DNA of 21,607 nucleotides, from the IMG/VR virus record IMGVR_UViG_3300034104_006939, positions 1 to 21,607 of that record; one strand, 5' to 3'. The DNA is from a virus. Under the pieces are notes generated by a model. It was not told where the DNA came from, made no database searches, and worked only from the letters and a program-made list of their open reading frames with translations. Shown here piece after piece: positions 8,121 to 15,780 of this stretch. Positions within the stretch are counted from its first letter, which is position 1, and every line of letters starts with the position of its first letter. The position numbers were made by a program, and so were the translations under genes.

Positions 8121-8723
8121 TTATGACAAGAATGCATTAATATTCGGGAATGCATTAGATAAGTTTGCTATAGCAAATTCACCGGGACGCTTTTCTTCGA
8201 AGAAGTGATAAGCAAACGTAACATCAAATGTTTTAACACCACCGGTACCTTCGGCAATTTCATATGACATTTCTCCAACATTACGGATTGAAGCACCAAA
8301 TAATGTATATTGCATTACAGGGTTGAGCTTCTTGTCTAACTGAAGAAGCTCAATATAATTAGTTCTATCCGGTGTATTGTAAGTACCTGTACTAGTTGCA
8401 TCATTAAACACAGCACGTGTTTCTGCAATTAAGCGTTCTCTAATGAGTGAATTAGCATCACAATAGAATGTTAATGAAAATGCATCGGATCCTGGATATG
8501 TTGCTATAGTAGGAATGTTGAAATTCATTCCCATATACTTAACTTGCTCGTTTTCAATGTTTCTGCCCGGTAATGTAGCTGTTTTTACGTAAACTAGCTC
8601 TTCTTCACCTAGAAACATTGTGCCAGTGCGGATCATCATCACGCGAAATAGATAGTCACGTGCGAAGTCCGCCACCGCTGCTCTGTCATAAAACCCTCTA
8701 ATTGTTTGTGTTGTGTCTGCCAT
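8121..8723 (-). CDS. Tail tube protein, T4 gp19-like
   Basis: The 200-residue protein has the size and order of gp19-type tube subunits. An N-terminal helix (YDRAAVADFARDYLFRVMMI) leads to a strand and the VKTATLPGRNIENEQVKYMG segment, the conserved Pro-Gly loop of tube proteins. It continues with FNIPTIATYPGSDAFSLTFY, a helical RERLIAETRAVF, and a C-terminal hairpin (GVKTFDVTFAYHFFEE). Hexamers of this protein form the inner tail tube. The gene follows the sheath gene by 25 bases, the usual sheath-tube order, and has its own late-promoter-like CATAAATA box 5 bases before the ATG, fitting a protein needed in large amounts. Of the tube-fold genes here, this is the best candidate for the major tube subunit. 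Confidence 0.75.
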   Translation of the reverse strand: MADTTQTIRGFYDRAAVADFARDYLFRVMMIRTGTMFLGEEELVYVKTATLPGRNIENEQVKYMGMNFNIPTIATYPGSDAFSLTFYCDANSLIRERLIAETRAVFNDATSTGTYNTPDRTNYIELLQLDKKLNPVMQYTLFGASIRNVGEMSYEIAEGTGGVKTFDVTFAYHFFEEKRPGEFAIANLSNAFPNINAFLS

Positions 8724-8728
8724 ATACT

Positions 8729-8736
8729 TATTTATG
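8729..8736 (-). promoter_or_regulatory. Late promoter CATAAATA of the tail tube gene
   Basis: On the minus strand CATAAATA (7 of 8 bases of TATAAATA) lies in the 25-base gap after the sheath gene. It is 5 bases before the ATG at 8723, predicting a leaderless transcript. Confidence 0.6.
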
Positions 8737-8748
8737 GGTTAATAATTA

Positions 8749-11367
8749 TTAGAGACGAGGACCACTTACCAATTCATTGAAGCTAGCACCGGTTCTGGTC
8801 GCGATAAAGTTAACTAAAATGAACTCAGATGCACGTACTGGTTTGATATAGATATCAACAACCAATTCATTATTATCAATTGAATCTGGTGTATTGTTTC
8901 TCTTATCAGATACAATCATGTAATCTGTTACACCTTCTGTAGACTTAGCAAAATTGAATACTGGGTTTAATGCATTCACGAGACGTGTGCGTGTAAATGT
9001 CGTATTGGGTTCAAATACGAAGTACTTAACAGTCTTCTTAGTAGCCTTTTCAAGATATAAGAACATTCTTCTTACATTAATACGGTCAAATGCACTCGGT
9101 TGACGTTGCATGGTCTTCTGACCAAAGATAGTAATGCCATCACCAGGGAAGAATGCCACAGGATTTACTGAAATCTTATACAATTGATCTCTTTCTTTTT
9201 GTTTAGGAGCTACTGCAAGTTCTAAAACATTACGTACACGTCCTCTAGTAAATCCAGCTGGTGCATACCATGGGTAGAAATTAGAGTCCGTATTAGCAAA
9301 ACTTGTTGCAGCAAAACTTGAGAATGGCACCCAAACATTTAATCCAGCTACAGCATCATAAATTTTTGCCCAGTTGCCGTAAGTACATGAATAATTCGAA
9401 TTAGCGAGTTCAAATAAATGTTTTAATGATGTATAGATATCGCGTGAGAATGAATTATTTGCATTGGGTAATACCTTACTATTCTCACCCTTAACAAAAA
9501 TTTGACGCAATGGATCGGCAATGAACATACAATCTTTGCGGGATTGTGAACAGAATGTATCAAATTTTTGGAAAATTGTGTTGTATAGTGCCCTTAAATC
9601 TTGTGTAACATCAACAGGTGACACATATTCACCAGTGGTCTTCAAAAGACTCAATCCAGTTGCAAAATTTTCTGATACTACTGTGTCATCAAAGTATGTT
9701 ACTTGGTTGGCGCAGCAAGTTGTAAAGATTGTTCCTAATCCACCCTCAACAACAATATCCAGATCAAATAATTCATCATTTTCTACTTTATAAAGCGCAT
9801 TTTCAATCTTAAGTGGTAGATTACCCATGTCTTTTGCTTTAATATCTAAACTCGTATACGGACCTGTTGCGTATAGAGCATCACTAGTATTAAAAGAAGC
9901 AGCTAAACCAACATAATCCAAGTAGTAACCGCCGAAACGTTTTCCTGTTGTGTTGTCGCTAGCTAGTGCTTTCACTGCTGAATTACTATATAAACGAACC
10001 TTTTTATTGGGTACACCTACAGCATTTAACCATGTATCACCGCCTCTATTAGTAATATAATCATTTACGATGATTTTAACGGCACGACTTTCTTTTTGTG
10101 GCGCTGAAATGAAATAAGAAACAGCTTCACCACCGTTTACATCTTGTATTTTACGATTGAAATCTAGTGAACCAATATGATTTCTCTCTAAGATATAATC
10201 CATCTTAATAGCATCAGGAGTGTAAATTGATCTACGGAGCTTATAGATACTGATTGATAATGTATCATCAAACTTTTCAGAAGTTGAATCGGGGAAGTTA
10301 TAGAATGTTCTTTCGAGATTATATGAAAGATTCGAATCGTCACGAACAATGCCGCCGTCAGAACCCCCCGAAAGAGAGAAATTCAATCTCTCTGAAGGAA
10401 TTTCTGTGAACCCAGTACCATATAACCCAACTGAAGGTGCTGTTTGTGTAATAGTATAAGCCTTTAATATACTATCATGGTCTGTAGTTGGCTCGGCATT
10501 TGTATTATCGGTAATAGCTGCATAGAATCCTTCTGCGTTTGATTCTGTTACTGTTTGTCCTTTATTCAAAAGAATGAGTCCTGCCTTGCCGAAATCTGCA
10601 ACAGACGTAATTAATGATACATCAGTGCTGGTAGTAGACCAGTTAAATGCGGTCCCTTCAATGACAGCATTATATTGATCAAGCGTCAATTCAAAGAATT
10701 TCGGCGCACCTAGTACGTAAGTACCCGCAGATACTGCAATGTTATTGGTTTTTGTTACTTCACCAGCAGAGAAGAAAGATGTACTAACATCTGTTAGTGC
10801 AGATACAGCAGCTATTGACGATGCTGTCAGGCCTTTAATTAAAGTATTATATTCAGCGTCGGTCAATTTTGCATAAGTTGTATCTGTAAATTGAATACCA
10901 TTAGCTGATACAAAAAGGAAATCAGTTGCATTAAATGATACAGACGTCACACTATCCACTGTTGTGGTGCCTAAGTTAAAAGCAGATGCGGCGATAGACT
11001 TTGTAACTCTCCATACTACTGTTGAATTGTTTGTTTCTAAAGTAACAACAGGATATACTAATGCACCGTAAGATGAACCGTAACCATATCCTGCACCAGG
11101 TCCGTAAGGAAGACGATTTACATAAAGTGATGCGTTTGAATCTGTTATAATTTGCTTTGCGGAATGATAAAAATAGCGCTCCGCAGGAGTTACAGGCGCA
11201 CCATATACTTGCTCTAAATCTTGAATAGAGGTGATTTGAATTATTTCATCTGTTGGTCCTCGTTGTGCAAATCCTGCTAGAAATACATTTGTACCGGTTG
11301 GTTGAAATGCTACTTGTGAAATGTCAACTTCACGAATTTCAACGCCGGGCGACTGAATAGTTCTCAT
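8749..11367 (-). CDS. Tail sheath protein, T4 gp18-like
   Basis: The N-terminus (MRTIQSPGVEIREVDIS) is the classic start of contractile-tail sheath proteins. The next region (GTNVFLAGFAQRGPTDEIIQ, then SIQDLEQVYG) is the conserved sheath core. A long variable insertion of beta-rich, Thr/Ser/Asn-rich sequence spans about residues 100-330. The C-terminal domain returns to the conserved pattern: INVRRMFLYLEKATKK, FVFEPNTTFTRTRLVN and PVRASEFILVNFIATRTG. With 872 residues it is larger than T4 gp18 (659), the excess lying in the exposed insertion domains. The sheath polymerises around the tube and contracts on infection. A perfect late promoter TATAAATA stands 8 bases before the ATG. Confidence 0.93.
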   Translation of the reverse strand: MRTIQSPGVEIREVDISQVAFQPTGTNVFLAGFAQRGPTDEIIQITSIQDLEQVYGAPVTPAERYFYHSAKQIITDSNASLYVNRLPYGPGAGYGYGSSYGALVYPVVTLETNNSTVVWRVTKSIAASAFNLGTTTVDSVTSVSFNATDFLFVSANGIQFTDTTYAKLTDAEYNTLIKGLTASSIAAVSALTDVSTSFFSAGEVTKTNNIAVSAGTYVLGAPKFFELTLDQYNAVIEGTAFNWSTTSTDVSLITSVADFGKAGLILLNKGQTVTESNAEGFYAAITDNTNAEPTTDHDSILKAYTITQTAPSVGLYGTGFTEIPSERLNFSLSGGSDGGIVRDDSNLSYNLERTFYNFPDSTSEKFDDTLSISIYKLRRSIYTPDAIKMDYILERNHIGSLDFNRKIQDVNGGEAVSYFISAPQKESRAVKIIVNDYITNRGGDTWLNAVGVPNKKVRLYSNSAVKALASDNTTGKRFGGYYLDYVGLAASFNTSDALYATGPYTSLDIKAKDMGNLPLKIENALYKVENDELFDLDIVVEGGLGTIFTTCCANQVTYFDDTVVSENFATGLSLLKTTGEYVSPVDVTQDLRALYNTIFQKFDTFCSQSRKDCMFIADPLRQIFVKGENSKVLPNANNSFSRDIYTSLKHLFELANSNYSCTYGNWAKIYDAVAGLNVWVPFSSFAATSFANTDSNFYPWYAPAGFTRGRVRNVLELAVAPKQKERDQLYKISVNPVAFFPGDGITIFGQKTMQRQPSAFDRINVRRMFLYLEKATKKTVKYFVFEPNTTFTRTRLVNALNPVFNFAKSTEGVTDYMIVSDKRNNTPDSIDNNELVVDIYIKPVRASEFILVNFIATRTGASFNELVSGPRL

Positions 11368-11375
11368 ATAGGACT

Positions 11376-11383
11376 TATTTATA
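11376..11383 (-). promoter_or_regulatory. T4-type late promoter TATAAATA of the sheath gene
   Basis: A perfect TATAAATA octamer on the minus strand is separated from the ATG at 11367 by 8 bases. T4 late transcription starts about 6 bases after the octamer, so the leader would be only 2-3 bases. No Shine-Dalgarno sequence lies in between. Confidence 0.8.
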
Positions 11384-11401
11384 CTTTTTTTGAGTCCTTT
11401 T

Positions 11402-11998
11402 TTATACTAGCAAGCAATATAGTTCTGAGAAAGCAAAAGTAAATGATGATTCAATTTCATTAGACTGTCTATATGTGTATGATATTCCATCTAAAGTTGT
11501 GGGAAATGCATTTTTATATATCCATTTTATGACATCATTATTAAATTCATCTTTAGCTACTATGGTAATATCTGTACTGTATTCGCCCAAAGAACCAACC
11601 GCTTCTGATATATCATTGCATCTTAATGAAGTTGCATAGGTCCCTTCTTGAGCTTCTCTTAAAGCATTTAACCATGTATATATGACCCAATAATTATTAA
11701 ACATATTATCAACAGTAAAGTTTACTTTCAGTGGATCATACTTTGGATGCGAATGAGATGTTATACTAAAAGGTGAACCGCTATATGCCAAGTCAACAGA
11801 AGGGACATTTATGGTAGGTACGATGGCACCATATATTGAAAAAGCCATTGTGTCTAATGAAATAGATGTACTTTTTCGTTCAAATCTCTTATTAATATTT
11901 CTCAATAACGGCGGTATATCAAAATACATCTGAAACTTATCACCTAAAGCTTTATTTAAAATAGCTTGATCATTAGAAGTTGTTTCATTTCCTATCAT
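11402..11998 (-). CDS. Tail tube-fold or tail completion protein (putative)
   Basis: The 198-residue protein looks like a third tube-fold protein. Residues about 45-75 (MAFSIYGAIVPTINVPSVDL and AYSGSPFSITSH) match the tube-protein loop and strand. KYDPLKVNFTVDNMFNNYWV followed by YTWLNALREAQEG matches the helix with a conserved Trp-Leu. The end (GISYTYRQSNEIESSFTFAF) is the closing hairpin. It lies between the nucleotidyltransferase and sheath genes, 2 bases from the former and 34 from the latter, apart from the other two tube-like genes. This suggests a specialised role such as tube or sheath terminator at the head end, or a baseplate tube adaptor. The fold call is by pattern; the role is inference. 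Confidence 0.5.
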   Translation of the reverse strand: MIGNETTSNDQAILNKALGDKFQMYFDIPPLLRNINKRFERKSTSISLDTMAFSIYGAIVPTINVPSVDLAYSGSPFSITSHSHPKYDPLKVNFTVDNMFNNYWVIYTWLNALREAQEGTYATSLRCNDISEAVGSLGEYSTDITIVAKDEFNNDVIKWIYKNAFPTTLDGISYTYRQSNEIESSFTFAFSELYCLLV

Positions 11999-12000
11999 AA

Positions 12001-13257
12001 TTATTCAATTGATGTTGTTTCTTTTGTATCCGCCCATTTCTTAGGCAAAAGAAAATTAGCCCTACTAAATTCTAATCGGTCTACAAACTTCACACCATTC
12101 TGATCTTGATCAAAAGCAACATAACCTTCCGGATTTGTTACTTTAATGTCGCCATTAGGCATTACTAAAAAGGTGCCCATAGCTGCACCTTGTAATATAG
12201 AATTATATTTTTGTATAAAAATATCTTTAATTTGTTTGACGTCTCTAATAAAATTAAATAAATGCAAAATAGTATCAGCATTCTTATCTAAGAGTTGCAG
12301 CGTTTGATTTTTTAAAGCAATTTTCGGTTCCTTTCGCTTCACTGATTCGATGTCTTTATCTAATCGCGCAGTCAACCATTGAATAAAATCATTTAATGAA
12401 TAACGAAGATCAGATAAAAACTCTCCTTCTTTGATTTTTGAATTCAAAAATATATTAATATAATCAGAAATTTTGTTTTCGAGGTAGGAAAAATTTATCA
12501 AATTAATATGTGATTCGGCGTTCTGTATTGTTCTTCGAATAAAATTTGTTTCTTCTTCTGTTAAGCTTATAGTACCTGCTTTATTATCGAATAAAGCATC
12601 TATAATATAGGCAGAACTAGATTTCAAATGTTCAACAGACACACCAAATTTTTTATTAACAAATCGTTGTTTGCCTTCTTCATCTATACTGGGGTCATAT
12701 TTTGTATGAAATGCTACGCCTATCTTGTAATTAGATATTTGTTTTGCTTCTGCAGAATCAATTGGGAATGTATAAAGGATAGTATTTGGTCTAAATCCAA
12801 TATACTCCTTACCTGAAATTACATATTTTTGAATAAGACCGGGCCAAAAAAGGAGATCACCTTGGTAAACACCATCAAAATTTGTTGATTTGAGTGCATT
12901 GAATGCATATATTAATTTATCAATTAACCCAGGTGCCTCATTGTGATTCTTTCTTATATCTGCTACACTATAAGAAAGTTTCGGATCATTACTAAATGCA
13001 CTTTTTGTTGATATAAAAAACTTGCCGTATGAGTCTCTACCGCATACGATTGCGGGCGCGCCATCAATTTTTACTGTCATGTTAATCTTTCTATCTGTAT
13101 TACTTTTTAACATATCCAATAAAACAGAAATATATTGCAATGTTTTAATTGCTCCTTCTTTTCCCTTCTTTAAAACTAATTCATCTAGATGAGTCAAATG
13201 CTTATTTGTGGTATCAGCATTCTCCATTAAAATAAAATAATCTTTAAAGCTTCTCAT
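12001..13257 (-). CDS. Ligase-like covalent nucleotidyltransferase with capsid-targeting-like N-terminus (putative)
   Basis: I take the ATG at 13257 as start (418 residues), because a GATAAATA late box lies 5 bases upstream and the N-terminus MRSFKDYFILME then parallels the T4 capsid-targeting sequence; an in-frame ATG at 13287 lies inside the terminase gene. Motifs of the DNA/RNA ligase and capping-enzyme superfamily follow in order: VKIDGAP (63-68, Lys63 the candidate nucleotide-binding lysine, KxDG), FDGVYQGDLLF (about 127-137, motif III-like), GFRPNTILYTFPID (about 153-167), then after a helical insert of nearly 200 residues PEGYVAFD (376-383, motif IV-like EG) and VKFVDR (389-394, motif V-like). 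The family would form a Lys-NMP intermediate and join or adenylylate nucleic acid ends. The substrate cannot be told. It follows the terminase with almost no gap. Confidence 0.65.
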   Translation of the reverse strand: MRSFKDYFILMENADTTNKHLTHLDELVLKKGKEGAIKTLQYISVLLDMLKSNTDRKINMTVKIDGAPAIVCGRDSYGKFFISTKSAFSNDPKLSYSVADIRKNHNEAPGLIDKLIYAFNALKSTNFDGVYQGDLLFWPGLIQKYVISGKEYIGFRPNTILYTFPIDSAEAKQISNYKIGVAFHTKYDPSIDEEGKQRFVNKKFGVSVEHLKSSSAYIIDALFDNKAGTISLTEEETNFIRRTIQNAESHINLINFSYLENKISDYINIFLNSKIKEGEFLSDLRYSLNDFIQWLTARLDKDIESVKRKEPKIALKNQTLQLLDKNADTILHLFNFIRDVKQIKDIFIQKYNSILQGAAMGTFLVMPNGDIKVTNPEGYVAFDQDQNGVKFVDRLEFSRANFLLPKKWADTKETTSIE

Positions 13258-13262
13258 GCTTC

Positions 13263-13270
13263 TATTTATC
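13263..13270 (-). promoter_or_regulatory. Late-promoter-like GATAAATA at the terminase stop / nucleotidyltransferase start
   Basis: On the minus strand GATAAATA (7 of 8 bases) begins inside the terminase stop codon (TGATAAATA) and ends 5 bases before the ATG at 13257. It supports that start over the upstream in-frame ATG at 13287. Confidence 0.5.
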
Positions 13271-14948
13271 ATTGCAGAGGTTTCCATCCAGATTGCATCA
13301 TATCATTTAAATCGTTATCAATATACATCTGATTACCAAACATGGTCGGTATTACATTATAGACACCACTGTCATTTTCATTCATATAAAATGAATTTGG
13401 ATTCTTTGTAGCACCCACACCCCAATCATAAGGTCTGATAGATGCTGGTTTGTTATTTTCATCTGTTGCTATCACCTCAAAATATTTCGAAATCAATTTT
13501 TCATGCAATATTAACAAAGCCCATCCTAATGACATCACTCTATCATCATGTTTGTCTTGTTTTGCCTTCCATGTTCCATTGGGCAAACGAACAAAATCTC
13601 TAAGCTCTTCTACCGTCTGCAAATCATTTATACGTACAGCATCAATAGTGTTAATCCAATATCTTTGATTAGTAACATTATCATATTTTGTATTTGTGTG
13701 GCAAACAACACCCAATGGCACTGTACTGCGATTTAATTCTTTGAATCCATATGATATTATATTTTCATAGAGATAATCTTTTCGTAAGTTATCAACTACC
13801 TGTGCACCGCATTTGTCTCTTTCAACTAGTAATAAAGGCGATCCCCATTGTTGCAATATCTCATGTAATTTACTAGTAAACTCAATAGGAGATATGGTAT
13901 TTGAGGTGTATACTGCGACCTGATTAATAGCTCTCAAATTTGTTAAATCAAGAATTTGAACCACTGTATTATCTTTGCCCACACCTTCAGCTACATCCAC
14001 ACCAGCAACATAAAGTTTTCCTTCTTTTGGCAGCTCCCATATTTTATAGGAGCCTTCCATATATACATATTCGGGTGACGACGCTTTAGTTCTTAAAGAA
14101 TCAAAGGTCGATGCATTAATTGATGATTCGCCCACTTCATCAAAAATACATTCAAATTCTCTTAAGAAATCTTCTGGTGATGCCAATGAACCTATTGTTT
14201 CTTTCTTCCATTTTTCATCACGACCAGGTACATCATACCATGGCACTTTCATATTCACCCAACTATTTTCATTTTTTACTGAGCCGTCATATAATTTAAA
14301 AAACAGCCCAGACGTATCTCTGGGCGTAGATGCCATAATAATTTTAGATTTTTTAGAATTTGAAATAATAGGATATACAGAAGCCCAAAAACTTTCTAAT
14401 AAATGCGGTTCAATCCAATCCGCTTCGTCGACAAATAATAAATTAGCAGAGCTACCGCGGCCTGCTGATCCCGTTGTTGTAGTAATGCCTATGCGAGATC
14501 CATTAGCTAGCTCCATAGACTCTTTACCATATTCTTTCACCCCCGGCTTAAGCCAATTAGGCAATTCTTCATACGCTAATCGTATTCTCTTAAAAATTTC
14601 TTTCGCAGTACTTTCTTTGTTTGCAACAATCAGAATATTTTGATGCTCATTAAAACAAGCCGTCCATAAACAATAGATAGTAGAGATAGTACTTTTACCA
14701 CTTTGTCTAGCAAATAATAACAATGAAAAGCGATTATCTCTCATCATGCGCAATGATTTTTTTTGATATGTATGAAGTGGTATTTTTATTTTTTCTCCAT
14801 CTGTGATTATATAAAAATAATTTTCTGCAAAATGTAAGATATTATCTTGGCATTTTTTAATTTCTTTAATCTCTTCAATGCCATAATCAAACTGTGCGTC
14901 GACAGTCGGCAAATTGGGATTATTCAAATAGACTTTTTGTCTTGCCAT
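13269..14948 (-). CDS. terL: Large terminase subunit, T4 gp17-like
   Basis: The start at 14948 (MARQKVYLNN) gives 559 residues; a further 24-residue in-frame extension upstream reads into the divergent gene and is unlikely. The N-terminal ATPase shows Walker A ARQSGKST (about 80-87), Walker B LLFVDEAD (170-177) and coupling motif ASTP (206-209). The C-terminal RNase H-fold nuclease shows GVDVAEG (Asp318), LLVERD (Glu376) and KHDDR (Asp468/469), the acidic residues that bind metal. Together they package concatemeric DNA into the prohead and cut it. The protein is shorter than T4 gp17 (610). No small terminase gene is evident beside it. It starts 18 bases from the divergent gene at 14967, and its stop overlaps a late-promoter-like box for the next gene. 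Confidence 0.95.
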   Translation of the reverse strand: MARQKVYLNNPNLPTVDAQFDYGIEEIKEIKKCQDNILHFAENYFYIITDGEKIKIPLHTYQKKSLRMMRDNRFSLLLFARQSGKSTISTIYCLWTACFNEHQNILIVANKESTAKEIFKRIRLAYEELPNWLKPGVKEYGKESMELANGSRIGITTTTGSAGRGSSANLLFVDEADWIEPHLLESFWASVYPIISNSKKSKIIMASTPRDTSGLFFKLYDGSVKNENSWVNMKVPWYDVPGRDEKWKKETIGSLASPEDFLREFECIFDEVGESSINASTFDSLRTKASSPEYVYMEGSYKIWELPKEGKLYVAGVDVAEGVGKDNTVVQILDLTNLRAINQVAVYTSNTISPIEFTSKLHEILQQWGSPLLLVERDKCGAQVVDNLRKDYLYENIISYGFKELNRSTVPLGVVCHTNTKYDNVTNQRYWINTIDAVRINDLQTVEELRDFVRLPNGTWKAKQDKHDDRVMSLGWALLILHEKLISKYFEVIATDENNKPASIRPYDWGVGATKNPNSFYMNENDSGVYNVIPTMFGNQMYIDNDLNDMMQSGWKPLQ

Positions 14949-14949
14949 G

Positions 14950-14957
14950 TATAAATA
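14950..14957 (+). promoter_or_regulatory. T4-type late promoter TATAAATA, distal start of the acidic protein
   Basis: A perfect octamer lies in the 18-base gap between two divergent start codons and ends 9 bases before the ATG at 14967. It faces away from the terminase. Confidence 0.75.
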
Positions 14958-14966
14958 GTTACCTAT

Positions 14967-15704
14967 ATGAACAAAAATGACACACCGACATTTCAGAAAG
15001 CCTCTGATAAGAAAATTCATCCATATATGACACCACCGACAGTTGCGGGTAAAAAAGGAGTAGCATCTATGGGAGTGCCAACACCAAAAGAAACTGATCT
15101 CTCAAAAAGAGAAGAAAGTTGCGACTCTTGTGAAAAAGTAGCAAAAGAAAGTATAAATACAAACAATATGAGTAAGTTTTTATTCGACAGACTATTTGAA
15201 GATGTAATGTCCGGTTCTGAATTTGGCGGCGGTGATGACGCTGCTGATTTGGGTATTGATGTTGGTGATGATATGGGCGGTGAAGATGTTGGTGGTGACC
15301 AAGTCACTATTACCCTCGACCGAGCAACCGCCGAGAAGCTTATTGGCCTTATCCAAGGAGCTATGGGTGGCGTTAGTGAAGAAGGTGAAGAAGAAGGTGA
15401 AGAAGAAGGTGAATTAGATGGCGAAGGCGGGGAAGAAGGAGAAGAAGAAGGTGAAGGCGCGATGGGTGAATCTATTGAAGTAGTAGCCGAACCAAAGCCA
15501 TTTGGAGCAAAGCCCGAAACACTTCAAAAACGAGACAATAAGGTTTCATCTAAGTATAAAGCAGCTGGTGGAAAAGCGCACACTGGCAGTGTTGCACCGC
15601 TTCAAGCCGAACCAAAACCACTCGGTGCTAAAGCTGATACCCTTCAAAGCAAAAGCAATAAAGTAGCTGGATTTAGTACAGCAGGAACAATCTTCGGTTC
15701 TTAA
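14967..15704 (+). CDS. Acidic repeat protein with two in-frame starts; prohead-core candidate
   Basis: The long form has 245 residues; a second in-frame ATG at 15168 would give 178. Each ATG has its own perfect TATAAATA late promoter 8-9 bases upstream. The 67-residue extension is basic/polar with a CDSC pair. The short form begins MSKFLFDRLFEDVMSG, an amphipathic aromatic segment containing LFE, like a prohead-protease (LxE) site. A Gly/Asp-rich part and a helix (VTITLDRATAEKLIGLIQGA) follow, then a long Glu/Gly run (about residues 137-165 of the long form). The end carries two 40-residue-spaced copies of EPKPxGAKxxTLQ. T4 gp67, a prohead core protein, is likewise short and very acidic, so a scaffold or internal head role is plausible, but no homology is shown. 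A strong terminator follows the stop. Confidence 0.85.
   Translation: MNKNDTPTFQKASDKKIHPYMTPPTVAGKKGVASMGVPTPKETDLSKREESCDSCEKVAKESINTNNMSKFLFDRLFEDVMSGSEFGGGDDAADLGIDVGDDMGGEDVGGDQVTITLDRATAEKLIGLIQGAMGGVSEEGEEEGEEEGELDGEGGEEGEEEGEGAMGESIEVVAEPKPFGAKPETLQKRDNKVSSKYKAAGGKAHTGSVAPLQAEPKPLGAKADTLQSKSNKVAGFSTAGTIFGS
15152..15159 (+). promoter_or_regulatory. Internal T4-type late promoter TATAAATA for the short form
   Basis: A perfect octamer inside the coding region ends 8 bases before the in-frame ATG at 15168 (AAACAATATGAG). The spacing matches that of the sheath promoter, which argues that this internal start is used. Confidence 0.75.
15378..15462 (+). repeat. GAA/GGT-rich low-complexity tract coding Glu-Gly
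   Basis: Repeated GAAGAAGGT-type units encode a run of Glu and Gly with one Leu-Asp interruption. The tract is purine-rich on the plus strand and likely variable in length by slippage; changes in multiples of three would keep frame. Confidence 0.75.
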
Positions 15705-15727
15705 TTTTAAAATTTTATAATATCTTT

Positions 15728-15760
15728 AAGAGACTCTATGAAAATAGAGTCTCTTTTTTT
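15728..15760 (+). terminator. Rho-independent terminator after the acidic-protein gene
   Basis: A perfect 12-bp stem (AAGAGACTCTAT against ATAGAGTCTCTT) closes a GAAA tetraloop and ends in seven T residues at 15754-15760. It lies 24 bases after the stop at 15704. On the minus strand no T run follows, so it works only for plus-strand transcription. A late promoter for the next gene begins 8 bases downstream. Confidence 0.9.
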
Positions 15761-15767
15761 GTTTAAA

Positions 15768-15775
15768 CATAAATA
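15768..15775 (+). promoter_or_regulatory. Late promoter CATAAATA of the 15781 operon
   Basis: CATAAATA (7 of 8 bases) follows the terminator and ends 5 bases before the ATG at 15781, predicting leaderless transcription of this gene and probably of the two genes behind it. Confidence 0.65.
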
Positions 15776-15780
15776 ATAAT

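Noticed and set aside
14949-15020. N-terminal 24-residue extension of the terminase
   Set aside because: It would read through the divergent late promoter and the coding start of the opposite gene; MARQKVYL at 14948 is a normal terminase start.
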